Shown: piece by piece, positions 1 through 7,596 of the stretch
Layout: every line of letters begins with the position of its first letter
Position numbering within the stretch: position 1 is the first letter of the stretch
NCBI GenBank assembly: GCA_002408125.1
Contig: DHQO01000029.1
Location: forward strand, 5,564 to 69,563
Source of the DNA: Hyphomonadaceae bacterium UBA5336
Lineage (GTDB): Bacteria > Pseudomonadota > Alphaproteobacteria > Caulobacterales > Hyphomonadaceae
Length of the DNA: 64,000 bases
Reading direction: 5' to 3'
Notes under the pieces: model-generated
What the model was told of the DNA's origin: nothing
The model's input: the letters and a program-made list of their open reading frames with translations, nothing else
Database searches by the model: none
Translations under genes and position numbers: made by a program

Positions 1-220
1 GGTCGCGCGCCCAGCCGGCCGGGTCGGCGACAATCGGATCGGCCCAGTCAAAAAGTCCCGGCCCGGCGGGGTCGGCGGGTGTGGTCTCGGCCGGCTGCGG
101 CGCCGCGGTCGCCGGATCGGCCGGCGCCTCCACATCCGTGCAGTATCGGCGCCCGTCCCGCAGGATGCATTCCTGGTAGACGATCTGGTCTTCGGCTTCG
201 TTTTCCAAATGCGGCTCCAA
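1..220 (-). CDS. Partial hypothetical protein (runs off left edge)
   Basis: On the minus strand a stop-free frame runs from about 220 off the left edge. It begins at a possible TTG preceded by a GGAG, and the composition is acidic and Ala/Pro-rich, with a short Cys-containing segment (YQECILRDGRRYC) and codons rich in G/C at third positions like the neighbours. An in-frame stop lies just upstream at about 235. No family is recognised and no ATG start is available, so the frame could also be chance. Confidence is low. Confidence 0.3.
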   Translation of the reverse strand, partial: MEPHLENEAEDQIVYQECILRDGRRYCTDVEAPADPATAAPQPAETTPADPAGPGLFDWADPIVADPAGWARD

Positions 221-326
221 GGGCTCCAGAATCAGTGCCCGGACAACTTAAACACCTGCATCCAAAAGAAAACGACCTGCGCTCATGGGGCGATTTAAAC
301 CTGTGCAACGCAGGGGAGTCACATTT

Positions 327-340
327 AGTTGAGCTCAACT
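327..340. promoter_or_regulatory. Perfect 14-bp palindrome upstream of the TerB/J-domain gene
   Basis: AGTTGAGCTCAACT is a perfect palindrome, ending 54 bases before the chosen start of the next gene. Its position suits an operator for a dimeric regulator. The regulator is not known. Confidence 0.35.
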
Positions 341-394
341 GTCTGTGGCGTCTCACCGTATGGGCAATACGCGTTTAGGTGGTATGATGGCTTC

Positions 395-1096
395 ATGAGC
401 ATATGGTCTAAACTGTTGGAGGGCGGGCGCCGCCTCTTCGAACCGGAGAGCGATTCTGCGCCTCCGAGTGCTGACCAGTCCTGCGCGCCGGATCCGCACG
501 ATGTCGGCTTTACCGCCGCGATTGTCGGCCTGGGCGCCAAGCTCGCCGCCGCAGACGGGTTCGTCACCAGCGATGAGGTCAATACCTTCTCGCGCGTCTT
601 CCGGTCCGCGCCGGAAGATTCCGCATCGGTGCGCCGGGTGTTCAATCTCGCGCGCCAGACCGTGCATGGCTATGAGGCCTATGCTCGCCGCATCGGCCGG
701 AAATACCGTGACCGGCCCTGCCTGCTGGAAAGCGTGCTCGACGGCCTGTTCCAGATCGCGCTCGCCGATGGCGTGATGCGCCCGGCGGAGCTGGAATATC
801 TGCGCACCGTCGCGGAGGCCTTCGGCTTTGAGGAAGCCACCTTCCTGCGCATCAAGGCGAGCTATCTCGGCCCCGATGCGCTGGACCCCTATCACGTCCT
901 CGGGGTCGATCATGATGCCGAGTTTCCCGACATCCGGCGCGCCTATCGCCGCCTGATGAGCAGCCACCATCCCGACATGGTCCTGCAGAACGGCGCACCG
1001 AAGGAATTCGAGATCGCCGCCCAGCGCAAGGCCGCCTCGATCACCTCCGCCTATGCCCGCATCAAGGCAGAGCGCGGACTTGTGACGTCAAACTGA
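395..1096 (+). CDS. TerB-like and J-domain protein (DjlA-like)
   Basis: 233 residues. Residues about 40-155 resemble the all-helical TerB-like domain found in DjlA-type proteins. Residues about 164-230 form a C-terminal J domain with the HPD tripeptide at 192-194 (RLMSSHHPD), which stimulates the ATPase of a DnaK-type Hsp70. There is no clear membrane helix, unlike E. coli DjlA, so it is probably cytosolic. The ATG at 395 (MSIWSKLLEGG) is preferred to upstream codons because the family resemblance starts after it. The gene stands alone, with an unusual perfect palindrome at 327-340 in front. The specific Hsp70 partner or client cannot be read from the sequence. Confidence 0.8.
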   Translation: MSIWSKLLEGGRRLFEPESDSAPPSADQSCAPDPHDVGFTAAIVGLGAKLAAADGFVTSDEVNTFSRVFRSAPEDSASVRRVFNLARQTVHGYEAYARRIGRKYRDRPCLLESVLDGLFQIALADGVMRPAELEYLRTVAEAFGFEEATFLRIKASYLGPDALDPYHVLGVDHDAEFPDIRRAYRRLMSSHHPDMVLQNGAPKEFEIAAQRKAASITSAYARIKAERGLVTSN

Positions 1097-1201
1097 TCCG
1101 GCGCGCCCAATCACGCGGCGGTCACAGTGAAAACACGAAATGGTCTGGAACTCGCAATTGACGCAGACCACCACCGACCCCATCATCTCTTTCAGGAGAC
1201 A

Positions 1202-1492
1202 ATGCCCATGACCCTGAATGAAACCAAGATGCCGGCTTCCGGTTTTGTTGACGCGCTGATGCATAACCTGCGTGCAGGGCTTTCCTTCATGGCGAAAGTC
1301 GCTATTGCCGGCCTCCTGATCCTGGCCGCCGGGATCCTGGCGGTTGCCACTGCGATTGTCGGCCTTGTGATCGCCGGTATCGCCCTGCTCCTGCGCTTCG
1401 TCGGCCGCACCGGCCCGCGCCGGACCTGGAGAGAGTCCGATACGGTCACGCTCGAAGCCCACCGCACCGCCCATGGCTGGCGGGTGGAATAA
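1202..1492 (+). CDS. Small membrane protein, unknown function
   Basis: 96 residues. A good ribosome site (AGGAGA, 1195-1200) sits before two close ATG codons at 1202 and 1208, either of which could start. Residues about 30-70 make one long hydrophobic stretch rich in Ala, Val, Ile and Gly, probably one long or two short membrane helices. A basic tail (RTGPRRTWRES) follows. No family is recognised. It lies alone between the TerB/J-domain gene and the convergent NUDIX regulator, whose stop is only six bases away. Confidence 0.6.
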   Translation: MPMTLNETKMPASGFVDALMHNLRAGLSFMAKVAIAGLLILAAGILAVATAIVGLVIAGIALLLRFVGRTGPRRTWRESDTVTLEAHRTAHGWRVE

Positions 1493-1498
1493 GCGCGC

Positions 1499-2449
1499 CT
1501 AGGCGTCCCTTCGCACCGCTGGCGTTGCAACACCGCTGACAACCTTCCTCCGCACAAGCTCACGCTTGAACCGGTAAAGCTCGGCCGGGCGTCCGCCTGT
1601 GGAGGTTTCCATCGCGCCGGTGCCCTCCACCAGGTCCGCACGCTCCAGTGCGCGGCGGAAATTCTGCTTGTGCAGCGGCAGGCCGAGCAGCGCCTCCATC
1701 ACGCCCTGCAGGCTCGACAGGGTGAAACGCTGCGGCGTCAGTTCGAACACCACCGGGCGGTACTTCACCTTGCCGCGCAAGCGCCCCATGGCGGTGGCGA
1801 GGATACGCCGGTGGTCTGAGGCCATGGGCTGGCCGAAGCCCGGCTCGGCGCATTCCAGGCCGGCATCGCGCGCGCATTCATGCACCAGGCCGGCCTCGTA
1901 GAGCAGTTCATAGCGCTCCAGCACGCGCTCCTCGACCCAGGGGTTCTCCTCGCCGAGGCCGAAGGCGACGCGCGCGCGGTCCAGCCGCCCGCTGTTTCCC
2001 GCCGCCCAGGAGACAAGCCGCGGGGCAATCTCGCTGTCGATCAGCTCCGGGCGCCCGCGCCGATGGTCTTCCCACGGGAAGAAGGTGTACCAGCTGCGCC
2101 AGCGCGCATCGAAGCTGGTATCGATCTCAGCGCGTTCCTGCGCCAGGGCGAGATAGCTCACGCTGATCACCCGGCTGGAGGTCGCCGCATCGGCAAGGCG
2201 CGCGCCCGGCGTCTCGCGCCCCTTGTCGCCAAAGGTGTAGAGCTGTTCGACATAGCCGAGATCGAAGCCGGTCTGTTCCGCCACCCAGCCGCGCAGGCCA
2301 AGCTCGAAAGTGCGGTGTCCGATGGGGTCGAACGGGCCGAAAGGCAGCGCCGCCTCGTCGCCATCCCGGCGCGTGACCAGCACATAGGGCTGCTCACAAT
2401 CGGCTGACACGATGACGGCCGACAGGCCGATGACCAGCTGTGCGCTCAC
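1499..2449 (-). CDS. NrtR-like regulator: NUDIX domain plus winged helix
   Basis: 316 residues. The N-terminal part (about 1-170) has a NUDIX-like fold start (IGLSAVIVSADCEQPYVLVTRR) but no intact NUDIX box for catalysis. The C-terminal part (about 220-310) looks like the winged helix of NrtR-type repressors, including QRFTLSSLQGVMEALLG. In such proteins the NUDIX part senses ADP-ribose and the wing binds promoters of NAD-metabolism genes. It overlaps the preceding HD-hydrolase gene by four bases (ATGA), so the two are translationally coupled. Its target genes cannot be read here; a role in NAD or nucleotide homeostasis is inferred from the family. Confidence 0.75.
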   Translation of the reverse strand: MSAQLVIGLSAVIVSADCEQPYVLVTRRDGDEAALPFGPFDPIGHRTFELGLRGWVAEQTGFDLGYVEQLYTFGDKGRETPGARLADAATSSRVISVSYLALAQERAEIDTSFDARWRSWYTFFPWEDHRRGRPELIDSEIAPRLVSWAAGNSGRLDRARVAFGLGEENPWVEERVLERYELLYEAGLVHECARDAGLECAEPGFGQPMASDHRRILATAMGRLRGKVKYRPVVFELTPQRFTLSSLQGVMEALLGLPLHKQNFRRALERADLVEGTGAMETSTGGRPAELYRFKRELVRRKVVSGVATPAVRRDA

Positions 2450-3078
2450 GCAGCCCCCCGGCAGGCATCCAGCTCTTCAAGGATTTCGGCAAACCGCTTC
2501 AGGAACGCCCCCTGCGCATCGGAGGGCGAAAGCGGTGTCATGTCGATCTCACCGGCCCCCTCCGGCGGGCGGATGAAGAACTGGTCGGCCTCGGCATGGG
2601 AAAACCCGGCCAGCTCGGTGGCCTCCAGCCAGGCCGAGATCAGGTCGGCCTTCTTGATGAGCTTCTTCATCGCCGGGGCGATGTCACCCGGCAGGCCGAA
2701 GCGCTGGTGCACCGCGCGCGCCAGACGCGCCTCAACCACCTTGTAATCGTCGCCCAGCACCGCCTTGAAGGGCGAGATCATGTCCCCGATCACATATTCC
2801 GGCGCATCGTGCAGCAGCGAGGCCAGGCGCATCTCCACCGCCAGGGCGGGCTTGAGCGCGCCGACCAGTTGCTCGACCACCAGCGAGTGCTGGGCGACCG
2901 AAAACGCGTTCGGGCCCAGCGTCTGGCCGTTCCATCGCGCCACCCGTGCCAGACCATGGGCGATATCCTCGATCTCCACATCCATGGGCGAGGGATTGAG
3001 CAGGTCCAGCCGGCGTCCGGACAGCATTCGCTGCCAGGCGCGCGGGGCAGATTTGGCGGCAGGTCGGGCACGAGACAT
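2446..3078 (-). CDS. HD-domain phosphohydrolase (YfbR/HDDC2-like)
   Basis: 210 residues. The metal-binding HD signature is clear: H64 in VAQHSLVV, H90-D91 in ASLLHDAPE, and D145 in IKKADLISAW. This spacing is that of small HD hydrolases such as YfbR, which remove phosphate from deoxynucleoside monophosphates. The substrate here is not proven. It is the first gene of a two-gene unit: its last four bases overlap the start of the NrtR-like gene. Pairing an HD nucleotidase-like enzyme with a NUDIX sensor suggests both serve nucleotide or NAD turnover. Confidence 0.75.
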   Translation of the reverse strand: MSRARPAAKSAPRAWQRMLSGRRLDLLNPSPMDVEIEDIAHGLARVARWNGQTLGPNAFSVAQHSLVVEQLVGALKPALAVEMRLASLLHDAPEYVIGDMISPFKAVLGDDYKVVEARLARAVHQRFGLPGDIAPAMKKLIKKADLISAWLEATELAGFSHAEADQFFIRPPEGAGEIDMTPLSPSDAQGAFLKRFAEILEELDACRGAA

Positions 3079-3280
3079 GGCCCCGGGTTTAGCGGAAACA
3101 GGCCCGGATGTGAATCGCCAAAGCCATCTTCTTCACTGCAGGAGACCGTATGGGCCCTGTGGTTAAGGCATGGGGCCTGTTTGGCAACGAACTGGCTCGA
3201 TTTTCACGCACCTTGCAGTGGCGGAATTAACCCCTTCCGGGACATACTCAGGGCTCGAAAAAAGGCAAAAAGACCGAGGC

Positions 3281-3439
3281 ATGGTGATGATTGATGCGAT
3301 GGTGGCCTGGGCCAGCGAGCCCGGCACGGCGGTGATGGTACTGGGCGTTGGCCTGACGGTTCTGGTCGTTCAGGCCGTGCGTCAGGGACGCGAAGCGCTC
3401 TGGGGTGACTTCTTCCTGGAAGATATCGACGAGGAATAG
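3281..3439 (+). CDS. Small single-pass membrane protein
   Basis: 52 residues, starting MVMIDAMVAWAS. One hydrophobic helix (about residues 15-32) is followed by a charged, acidic tail ending FLEDIDEE. Codon use matches the surrounding core genes. An upstream frame extension to 3170 exists but lacks a plausible start. The stop lies five bases from the stop of the convergent antiporter gene. No family is recognised, and a chance frame cannot be excluded. Confidence 0.45.
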   Translation: MVMIDAMVAWASEPGTAVMVLGVGLTVLVVQAVRQGREALWGDFFLEDIDEE

Positions 3440-3444
3440 GCCGC

Positions 3445-5421
3445 CTACTCTCCGACGGCCTGTTTGGCATCGCCTTCGGCCCGCTTCTGACCGATCTCGG
3501 TCGTCTCCTGCGGGCCGTAGGTAATGATGGTGGAGCCCTCTCCACCGCGTGGCTCGGCCTTGGTGCTCATGAAGGTCACCGAGCCGTCTGGCCGAACTTC
3601 GGCGATGATATCGGCGTTCGGCCGGTCCGCCTTCAGCTCCGCGAGCCCGTATTTTTCCGTCAGCTGCGTCCTTGCGAAGTTCCAGCCGCGATAATGGTCG
3701 CGGATGAGCTGGTCATAGCCGCGCCCGCGCCGGATCAGCGTGCGCCCGCGCGTGTTCACGCCCATGGCGCGGGGGTCTTCCTCGTCGCTTTCCTGGGCCG
3801 AAAGCTGGAACACCTTGTGGCGTCCGAGCTCGGGCGCGAAATGGCTGGAGACGAGCGCATTGTAGGGCTCGTTGGCTGACAAAGCGAGCGCGGTCTCGAA
3901 CCGGGCATGGTCGAGGCGCACCTCGGCATCTTCCGACAGCACTTCGCCGAAAAAGGTCTCAAGCCCGGATTCGCGCGCCGGGCGCAGGCGCCGCCAGTTC
4001 GTATCGGCCACGATGGTCTCCACGCCGCAATCCTTCAGCTTGCGGGCAAGGTCCACGCTCCAGGGTGTCGCGCCGACCATGAGCACGCCCGGCTTGGTCT
4101 TGTGCGCAAGGCCCAAGAAGCGCGCCATGGGCGCAATCGTGAAGCCGTGCAGCACAACCGTCGCGAATACCATGGCAAAGGCCAGCGGCGTGATCTGGGC
4201 AGCGCCATAGATGTCGAAGCTGGAATTGCGCGACAGCTCGATCAGCAATGTACCGAACAGGCCGGAGACGGCCACGGCCACAATACCGCGTGGCGCGATC
4301 CAGCCGAGCAGCAGGGCCTCGTTGCGTGTCAGCGTGCCGAAGGTCGCGATCCATATCGACAGGGGGCGGACCACGAACAACATCGCCACGAGGAAAGCGA
4401 GGGTGCGCCAGTGCAGCGCCTGTTCGATGATCTGCGGGGTGAGATTGGCCGTCAGGATGATGAACACACCCGAGACCAGCAGGACGGCGATGTCTTCCTT
4501 GAACTTGCGCAATTCCGCCAGGCCCGCGAGCTTGGAATTGGCCAGATACATGCCATAGGCGGTCACGGCGACCAGGCCGATTTCCTTCTCGACCATTTCC
4601 GCCAGTGCGTAACACAGGATGATCGAGGCGAAGATGATCGGCGCCTTGAGATATTCCGGCGTCCATCCGGCCCGGAAGGCGCGCACGATGCCCCAGCCGA
4701 ACACCATGCCGAGCCCGACACCGATCCCGGCTGAAACGAGGATCATCAGGGCGGCGATCACCGTGCTGTCGCCGGCTGCGGCCACGCGGACCACCTCGAA
4801 CGCCGCCACGGCGAAGAGCGCCCCGATCGGGTCGTTGACGATGCCTTCCCATTTCAGCGCCGCGCCGGTGCGCCCGCCAAGCTTTGACTGGCGCAATAGC
4901 GGCATGATCACGGTCGGCCCGGTCACCACCATGACCCCGGCAAAGACGATGGAACTGGCCCAGTCGAGCCCGCCGGCGAAGTGCGCGGCCAGCGAGCCGA
5001 GCACCCAGGCCAGCGGCCCGCCGACAAACACCATGCGCCGCACGGCCGCGCCGGCATCGCGCAAATTCTGGAACTTCAGGACGAGCCCGCCCTCGAACAG
5101 GATCACGGCCACGGCCAGCGACACGATGGGCCTTAAAAGGTCGCCGAACTCGCGTGTCGGATTGAGCAGCGCGCCCGGACGGCCGGAGTACAGCAGGCTG
5201 GCAGGATTGCCGAGCGTTGCGGCCCAGAGCGGGCCGACAGCCAGGCCGGCCAGCGCCATCAGCACGATCGCCGGTGCCTGCAGCCGCCAGGCCAGCCACT
5301 GGGCGCCGAGGCCCAGCGTACCGATCAAGGCGACCGAAAAAATCAGCGAGTCCTGACTGCCTGCCAGAAGAATCGGTAGGTCGAGCAAACTCAAAAGCCC
5401 TTGTCCCAGGTTGACCGCCAC
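3445..5421 (-). CDS. Monovalent cation:proton antiporter (CPA1 family) with C-terminal soluble domain
   Basis: 658 residues. About 12 hydrophobic helices occupy residues 25-440, followed by a soluble region from about 445 that begins like a TrkA-N/Rossmann nucleotide-binding domain (GVLMVGATPWSVDLARKL). The transport core has TGPT at 167-170 and the paired Asn196-Asp197 (EGIVNDPIGA) expected of CPA1-type Na+/H+ exchangers; these residues bind the cation in the family. It probably exchanges Na+ or K+ for protons at the inner membrane, with the soluble domain giving regulation. The cation specificity is not determinable. It stands convergent to a small membrane gene and downstream of 5431-5955. 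Confidence 0.85.
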   Translation of the reverse strand: MAVNLGQGLLSLLDLPILLAGSQDSLIFSVALIGTLGLGAQWLAWRLQAPAIVLMALAGLAVGPLWAATLGNPASLLYSGRPGALLNPTREFGDLLRPIVSLAVAVILFEGGLVLKFQNLRDAGAAVRRMVFVGGPLAWVLGSLAAHFAGGLDWASSIVFAGVMVVTGPTVIMPLLRQSKLGGRTGAALKWEGIVNDPIGALFAVAAFEVVRVAAAGDSTVIAALMILVSAGIGVGLGMVFGWGIVRAFRAGWTPEYLKAPIIFASIILCYALAEMVEKEIGLVAVTAYGMYLANSKLAGLAELRKFKEDIAVLLVSGVFIILTANLTPQIIEQALHWRTLAFLVAMLFVVRPLSIWIATFGTLTRNEALLLGWIAPRGIVAVAVSGLFGTLLIELSRNSSFDIYGAAQITPLAFAMVFATVVLHGFTIAPMARFLGLAHKTKPGVLMVGATPWSVDLARKLKDCGVETIVADTNWRRLRPARESGLETFFGEVLSEDAEVRLDHARFETALALSANEPYNALVSSHFAPELGRHKVFQLSAQESDEEDPRAMGVNTRGRTLIRRGRGYDQLIRDHYRGWNFARTQLTEKYGLAELKADRPNADIIAEVRPDGSVTFMSTKAEPRGGEGSTIITYGPQETTEIGQKRAEGDAKQAVGE

Positions 5422-5430
5422 CCCGGCCGG

Positions 5431-5955
5431 TCAGACCTTGCCCTCGTCTGCGCTGTCGGCAAAGTCAAAGCCGATCTCGCGCGTTCCAATATCCCCGTCC
5501 TTGTAATCGTCTATCCTTGTCTGGAACCAGCCACGGATATGATCGAAGATTTCCTCATATAGTGGCTCTGGGTCATGTTCAGCCAGAGGCAGCTTGAAAG
5601 TATACTCTCGTCCGCCTTCCATGAGGACGCGGAACGTTTCGCCCGACTTGCTGCATTCCAGGTTCAAACGCAGCCAGTCGGTACCCTTGGTGACCCGCAC
5701 GGCAATGCCGAAACGGATCGGGCCGAGCGGGCGAAAACCGCCCGGAGCAACGGAAAAGGCCTTGTCGCCATAGTCGCGCGGCTCGAAGGCGCCCACGGGC
5801 GGGACGAGGTGAACGCACACGCCGTCACTGGAGCCAAGATAGGCGCACAGGCCGTCGCGCAGTTCCTCTGCGAGGCGTCGAATCCGGTCATAATTCTCCT
5901 TGGCCAGAGACTGGTAGGTTTCCACTGTCGCCAGCAGGTCATCGAACTTCGCCAA
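5431..5955 (-). CDS. Hypothetical protein, 174 residues, start hidden in a hairpin
   Basis: Soluble and mildly acidic, with an N-terminal helical segment (about 1-40, possible coiled coil) and a mixed alpha/beta remainder. No family is recognised. The start is a TTG at 5955 because the frame has no nearby ATG and the TTG has a good ribosome site GAAGGAG eight bases ahead (5970-5964). That site is inside a long hairpin (5954-6016), which suggests translational control. The stop is nine bases before the antiporter start, so the two genes are probably co-transcribed. Confidence 0.6.
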   Translation of the reverse strand: MAKFDDLLATVETYQSLAKENYDRIRRLAEELRDGLCAYLGSSDGVCVHLVPPVGAFEPRDYGDKAFSVAPGGFRPLGPIRFGIAVRVTKGTDWLRLNLECSKSGETFRVLMEGGREYTFKLPLAEHDPEPLYEEIFDHIRGWFQTRIDDYKDGDIGTREIGFDFADSADEGKV

Positions 5956-6016
5956 GGCCAGGACTCCTTCGGAAGTGGGTGCCTATGACCGGACATATGC
6001 ACCCGAAGGAGGCCTT
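5954..6016 (-). promoter_or_regulatory. Hairpin sequestering the ribosome-binding site of the 5431-5955 gene
   Basis: In the minus-strand transcript, AAGGCC (6016-6011), TCCTTCGG (6010-6003) and GTGC (6002-5999) pair in order with GGCCTT (5959-5954), CCGAAGGA (5972-5965) and GCAC (5982-5979): 18 perfect pairs, with all bulges on the 3' side. The 3' arm contains the Shine-Dalgarno GAAGGAG and reaches the TTG start codon. A 16-base loop separates the arms. This layout fits an RNA thermometer or another translational switch. A terminator for the upstream gene is less likely, because no T-run follows. Confidence 0.5.
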
Positions 6017-6037
6017 AGCAAGAGTAACTGCCTGAAT

Positions 6038-6457
6038 TCAGGACAGGATTGGCTGGCCGTATCTGATGCGATAGGAGTAAAATTGCAGGCCCAGATAGGC
6101 CAGCACGATGCCGGCTGCTCCGGCTGACAATCTGTGTACCGTCTCGGCCGAAACCGGCAGGATGAGCAGATCCAGGAATGTGGCGAAGGCCATGGTCAGC
6201 ATGGCCGCTGCGCCGCGCCGGGAGAGCCCCATGGTCAGCGTCGCCCAGACGGTGAGAGACCCGAACGCCGACAGGCGCATGATCTCGTTCTGCAGGGGAA
6301 AGCTCTCAATGCCCGGCACCCAGGCCGCCGACCGCACCGCGATCAGGACGGCAATCAGACCGGTCAGTCCCGTCGCGACCCGTTCGGCCGTACCGTACAG
6401 CCAGTAGCTGCGCTCGATTTCCTCGCCCAATGCTCTGCTTACCACCGTCAGCCCCAC
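6038..6457 (-). CDS. Integral membrane protein, unknown function
   Basis: 139 residues with about four hydrophobic helices (around 30-50, 58-75, 82-100 and 108-128) and few charges. The start is a GTG at 6457 with no strong ribosome site, so the true start could be slightly later. No family is recognised. It lies between motA and the hairpin-controlled gene on the same strand, with 80 bases to the latter. Confidence 0.55.
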   Translation of the reverse strand: MGLTVVSRALGEEIERSYWLYGTAERVATGLTGLIAVLIAVRSAAWVPGIESFPLQNEIMRLSAFGSLTVWATLTMGLSRRGAAAMLTMAFATFLDLLILPVSAETVHRLSAGAAGIVLAYLGLQFYSYRIRYGQPILS

Positions 6458-6571
6458 TCGCTCAAAGGTCCCCGAACGGAACCGGGTGGCCTGTAGCTAT
6501 CAAGGCCGGCTTGCCAGCTTGTTCACACCGGCAGGAAATTTTTCCGCGGCGGGGAAAGCAGGAATTAAGGC

Positions 6572-7450
6572 TCAGGCGGCGTGCTGGTGGCGCGCAAAGC
6601 GCACCGCTTCGACCGCCTGGTCGAGATCGCCAAGCTCCGGCTGGCAAGCCACCGGAATGCCCGAGCGTGCAAGCTCCAGGCTCACACTGGGCGAAGCGCC
6701 GCCGAAATGCGCGGTCAGGAAAGCCCGGATCGTGTCGAGCGCGGCGGCTTCTTCCTCCACCACCTGGCCGAAGCGCGCCGCAATGGGGCCGACAAGGCCA
6801 TAGGAGAGGAACACGCCGAGGAATGTGCCGAGCAGCGCGCTGGCGATCAGCTCGCCAAGCACGGCGGTGGACGCGTCGATTGCCGTCATTGTCTTGATGA
6901 TGCCGAGTACGGCCGCGACAATGCCGAGTGCCGGCAGCGCATCGCCCACCGTCTGCAGCGCGGCCACGCTGCGCATGCGCTCGGTGATGTGGTGATCGAT
7001 CATGGCATCCATGCGCAGCTCGGCCCGACGCGGATCGGACATGTCCAGCGCCGACAGGCGGAAGGCCTCGCAGACCAGGCTGAGCGCGGCAGGATCGGAG
7101 TTCAGCCGCGCCGCCGTGGTCATCAGGTCGGACTCTTCGGGGCTTTCAACATCGGCCTCGATGGCAATCGCCCCGCCCTGACGCTCGCGCCGGCAAAGCT
7201 CATGCAGCACGCCGAGCAGCGCGGCATAGTCCTTCCGGGTCCAGCGCGAGCCACGCACGGCCACCCAGAAGCCCTTCAGCGCGCCCAATGCCACCGGCAG
7301 GGAATTGCCCAGCAGCAGCGTGCCCAGCGCCGCCCCACCGATCAGCATCAGCTCGAACGGCAACGCCCAGACAATCGCGCCCGCCCCCGTCGCGGCCAGG
7401 CCGACAGTGATCAGGACAAGGATCAGAAAAAAGCCGAGAATCTGGGTCAT
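6572..7450 (-). CDS. motA: Flagellar motor stator protein MotA
   Basis: 292 residues. Two N-terminal membrane helices, a large cytoplasmic loop (about 60-165) rich in charges (EEDLMTTAARL-like region), and two C-terminal helices with the conserved sequence GDALPALGIVAAVLGIIKTM are the MotA layout. Together with MotB it forms the proton channel that drives flagellar rotation at the inner membrane. No motB is adjacent, which is usual for Caulobacter-type genomes where motA stands apart. It is transcribed toward the small membrane gene at 6038. Confidence 0.9.
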   Translation of the reverse strand: MTQILGFFLILVLITVGLAATGAGAIVWALPFELMLIGGAALGTLLLGNSLPVALGALKGFWVAVRGSRWTRKDYAALLGVLHELCRRERQGGAIAIEADVESPEESDLMTTAARLNSDPAALSLVCEAFRLSALDMSDPRRAELRMDAMIDHHITERMRSVAALQTVGDALPALGIVAAVLGIIKTMTAIDASTAVLGELIASALLGTFLGVFLSYGLVGPIAARFGQVVEEEAAALDTIRAFLTAHFGGASPSVSLELARSGIPVACQPELGDLDQAVEAVRFARHQHAA

Positions 7451-7596
7451 GGGCGCGTGCGAAACTCTCCGGCAGGGTTCGAACCGGCAGCTCTATATGT
7501 TCGGAGTTAAGGTTGCCTTTCCGGCAGGAAACTTGTGCCTGACTTACCCCAACGCGACGCTTGATCTTTCTCCGCGAGCTGCAAATAGGTTCGCCG

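Noticed and set aside
79..378. 99-residue frame at the left edge
   Set aside because: It lacks a ribosome site and any family pattern; the minus-strand frame fits the codon bias better.
3907..4734. Antisense frame in the antiporter gene
   Set aside because: Shadow of the codon bias; no family likeness or ribosome site.
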